Assembly: GCF_900107275.1 (NCBI RefSeq)
Contig: NZ_FNPI01000017.1
Span: 51,072 to 115,071, forward strand
DNA: 64,000 nucleotides
Source: Evansella caseinilytica
Lineage (GTDB): Bacteria > Bacillota > Bacilli > Bacillales > Salisediminibacteriaceae
Direction of reading: 5' to 3'
The position numbers were made by a program, and so were the translations under genes. Under the pieces are notes generated by a model, which was not told where the DNA came from, made no database searches, and worked only from the letters and a program-made list of their open reading frames with translations. Positions 35,901 to 44,992 of this stretch are shown here, piece by piece (positions within the stretch are counted from its first letter, which is position 1; each line of letters starts with the position of its first letter).

Positions 35901-37598
35901 ATGAAGTGGATGAACAATCTGAAATTCGGTACAAAATTAAACGTTGTAATTATCGGAATATTATTAGTTTTCTCTATCATTATCTTATTTGTTGTCCGAG
36001 CAGAAATTACAGACAGTATTAAAGAAACTGCCGTTAATAAAGCCCAGTCCGATTTAGCACTTAGTTACAGCCTGATTGATCATAAATACCCCGGAGAATG
36101 GTCGATCCAGAATGGCGAATTGTATAAAGGGGATACAAGAATAAACGAGAATGACGATCTCGTCGATTCCGTTGCTGAGATGACAGAAGGAACAGTAACC
36201 GTTTTTCAAGGGGACACTAGAGTTGCGACCAATGTCATCACCGATGGACAACGGGCTGTCGGCACACAGGCGTCCGACAGTGTCATTCAAGCGACTCTCG
36301 TGGAAGGAAACAACTATTACGGGGAGGCTGATGTTGCAGGACATGTCTATCAGACTGCCTACATGCCAGTAACAGACAGCAGCGGTGAAATCATCGGCAT
36401 GTGGTATGTCGGTGCTTCCCAAGCGTTTATCAGCGAGTCCATCACCTCGGTAATGATTCATTTTTTCATTACCTTGTTGATCATTTTGGCAGTAGCAGTT
36501 GCGCTGGTCTATTTTTTCAGCAGGCGTATCAGACAGCGGTTAACAACCATTACAGTGGCGTTAGAAAAAGCCGGAAGCGGTAATTTCACCGCAGTTTCCG
36601 CGGACCGCTCGGAAGACGAAATCGGCCAGTTATCGCAAAGCTACAATAAAATGAAAGACAGTTTAATTGATTTGATCGGGCAGGTCGCACAATCATCGGA
36701 ACAAGTGGCCGCCTCTTCGGAACAGCTGTCTGCCAGTGCCGAAGAAACAAGTAAAGCGGCAGAAAGCATCGCAATCTCCATCCAGGAAGTTGCATCCGGA
36801 GCCGACAAACAAGTGGAAAGCACCGACAAAATCAGCGCTGCCGCTGCCGATCTTTCGAATGGGATGGAGCAAATCTCACTCAATATTGAAACCGTGAACA
36901 ATACATCGAAAAAAGCAGCGCTGCAAGCAAAATCCGGAACGGAAGTCCTGACGAATACCGTAAACCATATGCAGCAAATAAGTGATAAGACGCTCTCTAC
37001 AGCAAAGCTTATTGAGCTCCTTGGAGGAAAATCGCATGAAATCGGCAATATTGTCAACTTAATAACTGATGTAGCCGCCCAAACAAATTTATTGGCATTG
37101 AATGCTGCCATTGAAGCAGCACGGGCAGGGGAACATGGAAAAGGGTTTGCCGTTGTCGCCGATGAAGTCCGTAAGCTGGCGGAGCAGTCCAATACTTCTG
37201 CATCACAAATAAACACTCTCGTTGAGGAAATTCAAGATGTCATCGCGCAATCCGTTTCCGCGATGTCAGAAGGACGGCAAGCTGTGGATTCTGGAATCGG
37301 CTTTGTTGATCAGGCCGGAGATGCCTTCCATTCCATTGCAGGCTCAATTGATGACGTTTCCGGACAAGTCGGAGAGGTTTCTGCCGCCATTCAGCAAATG
37401 ACAGCAGCGACGCAGGCGATCGTTTCCGCAATCAATGTATCCAAAGAGATCTTGGTAACCTCTGCCGAAAACACTCAAAATGTCGCTGCGTCCGGAGAAG
37501 AACAAAATGCCTCAATGGAAGAAATCACCTCCTCCGCAGAAGCGCTCAGCCTGATGGCGGAAGAATTGCAGCAAGCCATCCAGAAGTTTAAATATTGA
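35901..37598 (+). CDS. methyl-accepting chemotaxis protein with single-Cache sensor
   Basis: 565 residues. A membrane helix (about 11-30) is followed by an extracellular single-Cache-type domain (about 32-185) with [34 protein letters not shown] and [13 protein letters not shown], features of small-molecule sensing. A second helix (about 190-213), HAMP linker and signalling coiled coil follow, with the tip [20 protein letters not shown] and [18 protein letters not shown]. The ATG follows AAAGGAGG. A 50-bp palindrome 8 bp after the stop probably ends transcription. Confidence 0.96.
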   Translation: MKWMNNLKFGTKLNVVIIGILLVFSIIILFVVRAEITDSIKETAVNKAQSDLALSYSLIDHKYPGEWSIQNGELYKGDTRINENDDLVDSVAEMTEGTVTVFQGDTRVATNVITDGQRAVGTQASDSVIQATLVEGNNYYGEADVAGHVYQTAYMPVTDSSGEIIGMWYVGASQAFISESITSVMIHFFITLLIILAVAVALVYFFSRRIRQRLTTITVALEKAGSGNFTAVSADRSEDEIGQLSQSYNKMKDSLIDLIGQVAQSSEQVAASSEQLSASAEETSKAAESIAISIQEVASGADKQVESTDKISAAAADLSNGMEQISLNIETVNNTSKKAALQAKSGTEVLTNTVNHMQQISDKTLSTAKLIELLGGKSHEIGNIVNLITDVAAQTNLLALNAAIEAARAGEHGKGFAVVADEVRKLAEQSNTSASQINTLVEEIQDVIAQSVSAMSEGRQAVDSGIGFVDQAGDAFHSIAGSIDDVSGQVGEVSAAIQQMTAATQAIVSAINVSKEILVTSAENTQNVAASGEEQNASMEEITSSAEALSLMAEELQQAIQKFKY

Positions 37599-37606
37599 AA
37601 GACAAA

Positions 37607-37656
37607 GGTGCCAGGCACTCTGTATGACTTTACAGTACCACAGAGTGCCTGGCACC
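37607..37656. repeat. REP-like palindrome, copy 10
   Basis: A 50-bp palindrome with partly paired inner arms TATGACT and AGTACCA, followed by TTTT on the plus strand. It lies 8 bp after the chemoreceptor stop codon. Confidence 0.95.
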
Positions 37657-37840
37657 TTTTCATGTTTTTGTTGAAATCCCCTATTTTGGCATTTTCTCTT
37701 TGTGAGATGGTACCGGCAAGCTGATAATAGTTGCGAATACATTCCACAGGTGTATAATAAATTAGTAAATATTTCTAATGGCGAGAAAAGTGATTATGCT
37801 TCTCTCCACCTATGAAAACCGTTTTTCGGAGAGAGGGCTT

Positions 37841-37886
37841 AACGAAGAGATTCGCAGCCGCGGTTCCCGGACTTTTTGAACACTCT
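37841..37886 (-). repeat. family-3 dispersed repeat, copy D
   Basis: Minus strand AGAGTGTTCAAAAAGTCCGG, then GAACCGCGGCTGCGAATCTC TTCGTT. Matches copy A at both conserved blocks. Confidence 0.6.
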
Positions 37887-37945
37887 CTATAAAGTACGTT
37901 TCAGCATACATGAAACCATACTTACTGTAAAAAGGAGAATTACAT

Positions 37946-39193
37946 ATGCAGGCGCAACCAGTTCAACTGAAAGCCGAGGATGCTCCTCAGTCACAAACGA
38001 TGTATCGCATCCTCCTCATTATCGGCTTTGTCCATTTGTTAAACGATTCGATCCAGGCAATTATCCCGGCGATGTTTCCCGTTCTTGAAAACTCCATGGG
38101 ACTGACCTTTACCCAGCTTGGCTTCATCGCATTCGCCTTGAACTTCACATCATCTCTCATTCAGCCCGTCGTCGGCTTATATACGGATAAAAATCCGTCT
38201 CCGTATGCCTTACCAATCGGACTGTGCTTCACCTTCGCCGGAATTATCGGGCTGGCGTTTGCCCCGTCGTTTTGGTATGTCATGCTGTCCGTCATTTTCA
38301 TCGGGCTCGGGTCGGCAACGTTTCATCCGGAAGGCTCCCGCGTGGCTTACATGGCTGCCGGCGGCCGCCGCGGGCTGGCACAGTCAATTTATCAGGTGGG
38401 CGGAAATGCCGGTCAGGCCCTGGCACCGCTGATCACCGCACTCATCCTAGTTCCGTTCGGACAATTCGGCGCCATCTGGTTCACCATTGTTGCCGGTCTG
38501 GCGATCATGCTGCTTTTTTACATTGCCCGCTGGTACTCGGAGCAGATCGCTGTCCAGCGTTCAATCAAGCAGCCGAAAAAGAAAGCGGCCGCAGCAGGAA
38601 ACAAACAACTGGCAGCTAAGAACCGGAAAGTCGTCAGGTATGCCATCCTGCTGCTGATTTTCCTCGTCTTTGCCCGGTCATGGTTTCACGCCGGGATTAC
38701 GAACTTTTATTCCTTTTTTTTGATTGAACAATATCAGCTGACGATTGCCCAGGCGCAAGTGTATATTTTTATTTTTCTCGCATCTGGCGCGGTTGGAACC
38801 TTTGCCGGCGGGCCGCTTGCCGACCGGTTCGGAAAGCGGAATATGATCTTTTTTTCCATGCTTGGAGCAGCACCGCTTGCACTTGTTTTACCGCATGTCG
38901 GGCCAGTAGCCGCATACCCGCTGATGGCGGTAATCGGGTTTATCATCTTATCCAGCTTTTCTGTCACCGTCGTTTATGCCCAGGAATTGGTGCCTGGAAA
39001 AATCGGTACGGTTTCCGGCTTGATTGTCGGCCTTGCTTTTGGCATGGGGGCGGTCGGTTCCGTTGCCCTCGGCTGGCTTGCCGACCTCGCCGGCTTGACG
39101 AACACGATGCTGTTTACCGTGCTTCTGCCGTTTATCGGCATTCTGACAATGTTCCTGCCGTCGGATAAACAGCTGCAGGTAATTAATCAATAA
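37946..39193 (+). CDS. fsr: MFS transporter, fosmidomycin-resistance (Fsr) family
   Basis: 415 residues with twelve predicted helices and a basic central loop (KQPKKKAAAAGNKQLAAKNRK). The N-terminus HLLNDSIQAIIPAMFPVLEN and the segments FIGLGSATFHPEGSRVA and SIYQVGGNAGQALAPLI are characteristic of Fsr proteins. FAGGPLADRFGKRNMIFFS is the second-half motif A. Fsr exporters give fosmidomycin resistance in Escherichia coli; the natural substrate here is unknown. The ATG follows AAAGGAG. A MITE-like element with a strong terminal hairpin lies between it and the convergent acetyltransferase gene. Confidence 0.92.
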   Translation: MQAQPVQLKAEDAPQSQTMYRILLIIGFVHLLNDSIQAIIPAMFPVLENSMGLTFTQLGFIAFALNFTSSLIQPVVGLYTDKNPSPYALPIGLCFTFAGIIGLAFAPSFWYVMLSVIFIGLGSATFHPEGSRVAYMAAGGRRGLAQSIYQVGGNAGQALAPLITALILVPFGQFGAIWFTIVAGLAIMLLFYIARWYSEQIAVQRSIKQPKKKAAAAGNKQLAAKNRKVVRYAILLLIFLVFARSWFHAGITNFYSFFLIEQYQLTIAQAQVYIFIFLASGAVGTFAGGPLADRFGKRNMIFFSMLGAAPLALVLPHVGPVAAYPLMAVIGFIILSSFSVTVVYAQELVPGKIGTVSGLIVGLAFGMGAVGSVALGWLADLAGLTNTMLFTVLLPFIGILTMFLPSDKQLQVINQ

Positions 39194-39355
39194 GAGCGTT
39201 CCCACAAACTAAAATAGAGGTATCTATGGCTCCGTTCGCTACTCGCCTTAAGACGAGAAAACCACTCATCTCAAGGCTTTTAAAAGATGTAGCGACTCCG
39301 TTCATAGCTTCGATGCTGTCTCGAAAGGTCAAGAACTGACTTTTCGAGACAACAC
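39193..39355 (+). mobile_element. MITE-like element, copy g (diverged)
   Basis: Begins AGAGCGTT, keeps ATGGCTCCGTTCGCT and GAGAAAACCACTCAT, and ends in a hairpin TGTCTCGAAAGGTCA/TGACTTTTCGAGACA in place of the usual TGTTCAAAAAG hairpin. Clear flanking duplication is absent. Its right end encodes the last residues of the acetyltransferase. Confidence 0.6.
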
Positions 39356-39895
39356 CTTCCAATCCTTCTTCAGCATTCCGTAAACAATGTGATCCACATA
39401 ATGATCGTACAGCCACTCAGCCTGGCGGATGCGGCCCTCCTCTCGAAATCCCAGTCGTTCCGGTATGGCCCGGCTTTTCTTATTTCCTTCCGCCGCCCGA
39501 ATATCGACCCGGTTCATTTTTAATACCTCAAACGCATACGTCGTTAAACCGGCAGCTGCCCTTGTCATAATCCCACGCCCTTGATAATCATTGCCCAACC
39601 AGTAGCCGATGTAAGCCACTTTATTCACCCAGTCTGTTTCATTAAAACCGGCAACCCCCGCAGCCTCGCCTTTATACACGATAACGGTATTCAATGATTT
39701 CTGTTCAGCATAGTTCTTCATGCTGGAGGCGATAAAGCTTCTCGTATCTTCCAAAGTCTTATTGACGTCAAGCCACGGCAGCCATTCCTTCAAGCTGTCT
39801 CTTGACTGGTCGGTTAACGCGAAAACACATTCGGCATCCTGTTGATCGATTAATTTCAATGACACCTCGTCATCAATCTTATAAACAAACATCAT
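39329..39895 (-). CDS. GNAT-family N-acetyltransferase, RimL/YdaF type
   Basis: 188 residues. It transfers an acetyl group from acetyl-CoA to an amine, in close relatives the N-terminus of a ribosomal protein. The acetyl-CoA loop reads GNDYQGRGIMTRAAAGL, preceded by VAYIGYWL; the C-terminal segment has AIPERLGFREEGRIRQAEWLY, where family members have N in place of the I. The ATG follows TTGGAGGG. The last residues (VLSRKVSS) and the stop codon come from the hairpin of the neighbouring MITE-like element; without them the domain looks complete. Confidence 0.92.
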   Translation of the reverse strand: MMFVYKIDDEVSLKLIDQQDAECVFALTDQSRDSLKEWLPWLDVNKTLEDTRSFIASSMKNYAEQKSLNTVIVYKGEAAGVAGFNETDWVNKVAYIGYWLGNDYQGRGIMTRAAAGLTTYAFEVLKMNRVDIRAAEGNKKSRAIPERLGFREEGRIRQAEWLYDHYVDHIVYGMLKKDWKVLSRKVSS

Positions 39896-39988
39896 TATCC
39901 CTCCAAAAAGCTATTTTCAGTACTTTAGCACAAATTTCCGACAACCTCACTATTTTTTTCGGAAAAACACTGCATTTGTTTTCTAAAA

Positions 39989-40133
39989 GAGCGTATTCAA
40001 AAAGGCAATGGCTCCGCTCGATGCGCCATCTACGAGAAAACCACTCATAGATGGCATGAAAAGAATGCATCGGCTTCACTCATTGCTTCCTGTTTGTTCA
40101 AAAAGATGAAAAGCGATCTTTTTGAACAAACAC
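39989..40133 (+). mobile_element. MITE-like element, copy c (145 bp, short form)
   Basis: Left end GAGCGTATTCAAAAAGGC, middle CCGCTCGATGCGCC, GAGAAAACCACTCATAGA and GAATGCATCGGCTTCACTCA, right hairpin TTTGTTCAAAAAGAT ... ATCTTTTTGAACAAACAC. The 5 bases TAAAA lie directly on both sides, a clean candidate target duplication. Confidence 0.8.
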
Positions 40134-40535
40134 TAAAAGGAATATTCTGTCCTTCTTTAGCCGAACCGGTACGAAACTGCGCTCCGCGGGCTTCCCGGCT
40201 TCATTCCTGTTGCACACTCACAGCCTGAAATATGTTATATTGGGAACAGAATTTTTTTACAGACTGCAATATTGGATGAAGAGATGTCTCAAGCTCTCGT
40301 GGACTGACGCCTCCAGCAATAATATTAAAGAAGTTACATACTTTTTGCGTATATGTGCAAGAGAACACCATAACGGCAAGCAGGGTGCGGCGCGACAAAA
40401 TCAAACAGCTGATCTCAAACAGCGGATCGTTCACACCCCATACATGAGCAGCGGAGAGACAAAGCTAATGCTAAGAATTCGCCGTCAATGTTTCCGAATT
40501 TACTGAACACCTTCTATAAAACAGGAGTGATGATG
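40134..40535. other. intergenic stretch before hen1
   Basis: About 400 bases. A possible promoter (TTGCAC near 40210, then TGTTAT about 17 bp later) and family-3 copy E (40475-40512) are the only features seen. No open frame has a credible ribosome site. Confidence 0.45.
40475..40512 (-). repeat. family-3 dispersed repeat, copy E
   Basis: Minus strand AGGTGTTCAGTAAATTCGG, then AAACATTGACGGCGAATTC. The GTGTTCA start and the GCGAAT block are conserved relative to copy D. Confidence 0.45.
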
Positions 40536-41924
40536 ATGCAATTAACTATCAAGGCCAACGGCAAGAACGTGCGAGTACTCTCCTATTTGTTGGCAAAAAA
40601 TCCTGACAATCTTTACGAGCGGCAGCATAAAGGCCATTTCATCCGCTTTTTTTACAGCAAGTTTTCCGATCAGGAGTTGGAAGCTGTTATCTTCGTAACA
40701 CCGGACCCGCTGGAGCTGGTGAAGAACAGCGCAGCCGCGTACGACATTACTCATTATATCAACGACCGAGAATTTGTCGTCAGCAGCATCTTCTGCTCCC
40801 TGGTCCGCTCCGCCCTTGGCACTGCCTTAAACGGTCAGCCAAAGGAGGACTACCGGGAGTGGGTCGATCAGCCGTTTTCACTGGAGTTTCAGTTCGGACC
40901 GGTCGCTTCCACCCTTTCCGACCAGCAGTTGCGCGATCTCTTTGAACCTTTAGGCTATGAAACAACGATTGCTGCAGGAGAAGCAAACTATTCGTTTTCC
41001 GTCAAAGCAAAAAGCAGCGCAAGATTCCTTTCCATCAAGGGAGAGACGACGCTGCAAACCGGCTTGAGACAGCTGTTTGTCCTGATCCCGGTGATGGACA
41101 ATTACAAGCACTATTTTATCGATGAAAAAGAAATTGAAAAGCTGGAGAGATACGGACAAGGCTGGTTGGAAACACACCCGCAAAAGCAGTTTATTCTGCG
41201 TCACGCCCTCCGCTTCAAAGAAATTTACAACAAACTGGAATATGGAAGTTTTTTGCATCCCGGAGCATCCTCAGAGCCAAAAACCGATGTCGCAGCCGGA
41301 CAAAAAGCAGAGAAGAAAGTCCGCCTGAACGAGCAGCGGTATCAAAAAATAATCGATATCATCAACCAGGAAAACGCAAAGGAAACGATTGTCGATCTCG
41401 GCTCTGGCGAAGGCAAGCTGGCGGTTCAGCTCGGATGTGTAAACGGCGTGAAAGAAATTTTAGCCGTCGAGCCGTCGGAATATGCGTCTCTCCAAGCATT
41501 GGAGCGATTTCAAAAACGAGAACAGAAGCCGGGCTTTCTCGTACCAACACCGGTTTTCAGCTCGCTATTCTATTACGACGAGAGGCTGGCGAACAAGGAC
41601 ATTATGATTTTATGCGAAGTCATTGAACACATTGATGAATACCGTCTGCCAAAAATCATCGAAATGATTTTCAAAGACTATCGACCGAAAATGCTGATCA
41701 TTACCACACCGAATAAAGAGTACAACGACGTGTACGATTTACGCGGACACTTCCGTCACGACGATCACCGCTTTGAATGGACGAGAGCCGAATTTCGCCG
41801 CTGGTGCGAACAAAACAGCGGCGATTATCCGTATGAACTAACGTTTGACGGGATTGGCGAAGAACATGAAGCATACGGCTGCCCGACACAGCTGTGCAAG
41901 TTTGTGAGAAAGGAAGGCGAATAA
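40536..41924 (+). CDS. hen1: Hen1: 3'-terminal RNA ribose 2'-O-methyltransferase
   Basis: 463 residues. Bacterial Hen1 methylates the 2'-OH at the 3' end of a cleaved RNA, so that the repaired junction resists recutting. An N-terminal domain specific to bacterial Hen1 (about 1-240) is followed by the methyltransferase domain: TIVDLGSGEGKLAVQLG binds SAM, and EVIEHIDEYRL (Glu361, Glu364, His365) with the later RHDDHRFEW supplies the metal-binding residues. Of three adjacent ATGs the third (40536) is best spaced from AGGAG at 40523. Its stop is 2 bp before the Pnkp start, so the two are co-translated parts of one repair complex. Confidence 0.94.
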   Translation: MQLTIKANGKNVRVLSYLLAKNPDNLYERQHKGHFIRFFYSKFSDQELEAVIFVTPDPLELVKNSAAAYDITHYINDREFVVSSIFCSLVRSALGTALNGQPKEDYREWVDQPFSLEFQFGPVASTLSDQQLRDLFEPLGYETTIAAGEANYSFSVKAKSSARFLSIKGETTLQTGLRQLFVLIPVMDNYKHYFIDEKEIEKLERYGQGWLETHPQKQFILRHALRFKEIYNKLEYGSFLHPGASSEPKTDVAAGQKAEKKVRLNEQRYQKIIDIINQENAKETIVDLGSGEGKLAVQLGCVNGVKEILAVEPSEYASLQALERFQKREQKPGFLVPTPVFSSLFYYDERLANKDIMILCEVIEHIDEYRLPKIIEMIFKDYRPKMLIITTPNKEYNDVYDLRGHFRHDDHRFEWTRAEFRRWCEQNSGDYPYELTFDGIGEEHEAYGCPTQLCKFVRKEGE

Positions 41925-41926
41925 AG

Positions 41927-44521
41927 ATGCGAATCACCTTGCCGCACGCAGGAATCGTGCTACTTATCGGACCATCGAACAGCGGAAAGTCCCATTTAGT
42001 CAAGCACCTAATTTCCGAAAATATTCTGTCAGCATCGGAAGCCGTCAGCTCGGATACGTACCGTGTGCTTGTCAGTGACACAGAGTTTATCAACTGGCGG
42101 GGGAAGCCGCAGGAGGAAGCCGACAGCATTTACGACACCTATCAAGCCATTTCCCGGGAAGCGTTCGCGATTCTCGATGCCACCGTGGAAGCACGCTGCC
42201 GGTTAAACAAATTGACCTTTGTGGACGCGACACATCTCCGTCCTGATGACCGGAAACGATACCTGGACATCGCCAGGATAAATCATGTGCCGATCATCGC
42301 CGTCGTCCTGGATATTCCGTTGGAAACATTGCTGCAACGAGACGACCAGCGCGACAGCCCCCGCGGAAAACGGCGGATAAAACAACAATATCAACTGTTT
42401 ACAAAGGAAAAGCGTTTGCTGAAAAAAGAACATTTCCTGGCAACGTATTTTGTGAAAAATACCGCTGAACTCGCTTTTGAACGGCGCAGCAATCCAATCG
42501 AACGGGATATTCAGCACGGGATTGATATCATTGGCGATATTCACGGCTGCTATGACGAAATGATCCAGCTGTTGGAGAATTTAGGGTACGTCAAAAATGA
42601 CGAGCAGCTTTATCTTCATCCGGCGGGAAGAAAATTTGTCTCCATCGGCGATTGCATGAGCCGCGGATCCCGTTCCTTGGATACGATGCTGTTTTTTACC
42701 CGCCACATCAACAACGGTCTTGCCTATATGATTGATAGTAATCACGGCTGGAAAATTGCCCGGTGGCTCGACGGTAAAAACGTGGTATTGAACCATGGCG
42801 ACGAAAAAGTGGCCGAGGAATTCAGCGAATACGAGCGGAAACATGGCGCGGGGGCAGCCGCTGCATTGAAGCAGGATATAAAAACAGTTCTTCTGAAGGC
42901 CCCGTCCCATTATGTTTTTACGAGAAACGGGACAGCAGTGCTGGTTTGCGTCCACGCCGGCATCAAGGATAAGTACATCGGCAAACAGTCAAAGCGAATC
43001 AGCGACTTCTGCCGGTACGGCGATACGGATGGCTTTGATGAGCAAGGGAAACCGATTCGAAAGGACTGGTTTCTTCATCATCAAACGAAGGCATGCATCG
43101 TCTGGGGACACGACCCTAAGCCGCAGCCGCTGTTAATCAACAACACGGTCAACATTGATCAAGGAGTGGTCTTCGGCGGCAAGCTGACAGCCTTCCGCTA
43201 TCCGGAAAAGGAATTTGTCGCCGTCGATGCCGCGATGGATTACTCGGGAGACGCGGACAGTAACCCGCTGAAAGAGCTGGAAAGCAAACGGCTCGATCCG
43301 CCGAACATCGCCAAATTCATCAACGGCTACACCGTGTTGACAGAAGCAGCAGGGGATATCCATATTCCTCAGGATGCTGTGAAATCGGCAGTGGATACGA
43401 TGTCTCATTATACAATCCCTGTGGAAAACCTAATTTATCTTCCACCAACCATGAGCCCAGCCCCGTCTCCTTCATCTTTAGAAGGATATCTGGAGCATCC
43501 GGCAGAAGCGATTGCCTATTATCGCAGCCACGGGGTACAGCGATTAATAGCCGAAAAAAAACATATGGGCAGCAGAGCAATATTGTTTTTGTTCAAGGAT
43601 CGGGCCGCAGGAAAAAAACATGTCGGGTTCGAAACGGAAGGCGTCATTTACACGCGGACCGGCAGACGGTTTTTTCCTGCTTCCATGGAAGCGGCGGTGC
43701 TGCGGAAAATAAATCAAGCCCTGCATGCCGGACGATACTTTGAAAAATACAAGACGGAGTTTGTGCTTCTGGACGCGGAAATCATGCCGTGGAATTTAAA
43801 GGCAAGCGAGCTGATCCGCCATCAGTATGCCCATGTTTCCGAGACGGCGATATTGGATCGGCAGCTGCTGGAGCAAAAACTGGCGGAAGCGGTCAAAAGC
43901 AATGGAAAAGTTGCCGAATGGCGGAAGGAATACCGGCATAAGCTGGACAATGCGGCGGCGTTTCAAGCTATTTTCCAAAAATATTGCTGGGATGTCGACG
44001 ATCCTGATCAGATCGAGATCGCCCCGTTTCACGTATTGGCCCACAGCGAGGAAACGTTTTTTGACCGTTCGCACCTCTGGCATATGGAAAGAAACCGGGA
44101 GCTTGCCGGCTATTCTCCGTTATTCGTCGAAACAGCATTCAAAGTGATCGATGACGCCGCGAGCGAGGCGGCGGTTATCCAGTGGTGGGAGGAGATAACA
44201 GCGGAAGGGCACGAAGGAATCGTCATTAAGCCGGAAGCCTTTATTGCTAAAGAGAAAAACAAGCTTTTGCAGCCGGCGATCAAAGTAAGGGGCCGCAACT
44301 ATCTGCGGATCATCTATGGCATGGATTATCTCGAGCCGGAAAACCTCCGCCGGCTGAAAAAACGGAACACCGGCAAAAAGCAGCGGCTGGCACTAAAGGA
44401 ATTCGCGCTTGGAATCGAAGGCATCCGCCGCTTTGTGAACAGGGAATCCATCGATCGTGTTCACGAATGCGTGCTCGGTACATTGGCGCTGGAATCGGAC
44501 CCGGCCGACCCGCGGTTATAA
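41927..44521 (+). CDS. pnkp: Pnkp: polynucleotide kinase-phosphatase-ligase of RNA repair
   Basis: 864 residues, three modules. An N-terminal 5'-OH kinase has P-loop GPSNSGKS with Lys21-Ser22. The central 2',3'-phosphatase is a metallophosphoesterase (IIGDIHGCYDE, SIGDCMSRG, DSNHGWK, VCVHAGIKD, VWGHDPKP) with all expected metal ligands. A C-terminal adenylyltransferase has the nucleotide-attachment motif EKKHMGSRA, Lys545. With Hen1 it heals and seals RNAs cut by ribotoxins such as anticodon nucleases. The ATG follows AAAGGAAGG. No toxin gene lies next to it, which is usual for these cassettes. A 58-bp palindrome and T-rich DNA after the stop form a likely terminator. Confidence 0.95.
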   Translation: MRITLPHAGIVLLIGPSNSGKSHLVKHLISENILSASEAVSSDTYRVLVSDTEFINWRGKPQEEADSIYDTYQAISREAFAILDATVEARCRLNKLTFVDATHLRPDDRKRYLDIARINHVPIIAVVLDIPLETLLQRDDQRDSPRGKRRIKQQYQLFTKEKRLLKKEHFLATYFVKNTAELAFERRSNPIERDIQHGIDIIGDIHGCYDEMIQLLENLGYVKNDEQLYLHPAGRKFVSIGDCMSRGSRSLDTMLFFTRHINNGLAYMIDSNHGWKIARWLDGKNVVLNHGDEKVAEEFSEYERKHGAGAAAALKQDIKTVLLKAPSHYVFTRNGTAVLVCVHAGIKDKYIGKQSKRISDFCRYGDTDGFDEQGKPIRKDWFLHHQTKACIVWGHDPKPQPLLINNTVNIDQGVVFGGKLTAFRYPEKEFVAVDAAMDYSGDADSNPLKELESKRLDPPNIAKFINGYTVLTEAAGDIHIPQDAVKSAVDTMSHYTIPVENLIYLPPTMSPAPSPSSLEGYLEHPAEAIAYYRSHGVQRLIAEKKHMGSRAILFLFKDRAAGKKHVGFETEGVIYTRTGRRFFPASMEAAVLRKINQALHAGRYFEKYKTEFVLLDAEIMPWNLKASELIRHQYAHVSETAILDRQLLEQKLAEAVKSNGKVAEWRKEYRHKLDNAAAFQAIFQKYCWDVDDPDQIEIAPFHVLAHSEETFFDRSHLWHMERNRELAGYSPLFVETAFKVIDDAASEAAVIQWWEEITAEGHEGIVIKPEAFIAKEKNKLLQPAIKVRGRNYLRIIYGMDYLEPENLRRLKKRNTGKKQRLALKEFALGIEGIRRFVNRESIDRVHECVLGTLALESDPADPRL

Positions 44522-44532
44522 TTTATTATGAA

Positions 44533-44590
44533 GGTGCCAGGCACTCTGTTACTCTTTACCGCGGTAAAGAATGGCAGAGTGCCTGGCACC
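44533..44590. repeat. REP-like palindrome, copy 11 (58 bp)
   Basis: The only long copy: the inner part CTTTACCGCGGTAAAG is itself a perfect palindrome inserted between the usual arms. TTTTCTTTTTCTC follows on the plus strand, 11 bp after the pnkp stop, so it should terminate that operon. Confidence 0.95.
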
Positions 44591-44992
44591 TTTTCTTTTT
44601 CTCACTGCTTCTCTTTATGCCATACAGCGCTATCGTTCCTTCTCTGGCATGAACGGCAAATGTCCATCTCCAGGATTTCCCTGACCATTTCCTCTCCTAA
44701 TTTCTAGGATTTATCAAGAGCATTCAAATGTATAATCTGAACTTGCTTCACCGTATTTGTTCCCACGATACTTTAAAAAATTCAACGATTCCGCTCATCG
44801 CTTTTTTTCTCCGACCACACCCGCTCCTGCAAGCCGAGTCACCCATTCGAACCAATCGACAGAGTCGGTTTAATCTGCAATACATTTCCTAGTATTGGTA
44901 GTAGCTTTAAAGGAGGATAGTTTAGGTTGAACAGTTTTTTCCCATTACACAGATACATACAAAAATTATCTTTAATTATTAAACATTGCCTG
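44591..44992. other. convergent intergenic stretch
   Basis: About 400 bases between pnkp and the glycosyltransferase 3' end. After the T-rich tail of the palindrome I see no repeat family member, promoter or coding frame. Confidence 0.5.

Noticed and set aside
39929..44990. A ribotoxin partner next to Hen1-Pnkp
   Set aside because: I searched both sides for a colicin/PrrC-like or other nuclease gene and found only an acetyltransferase, repeats and a glycosyltransferase.
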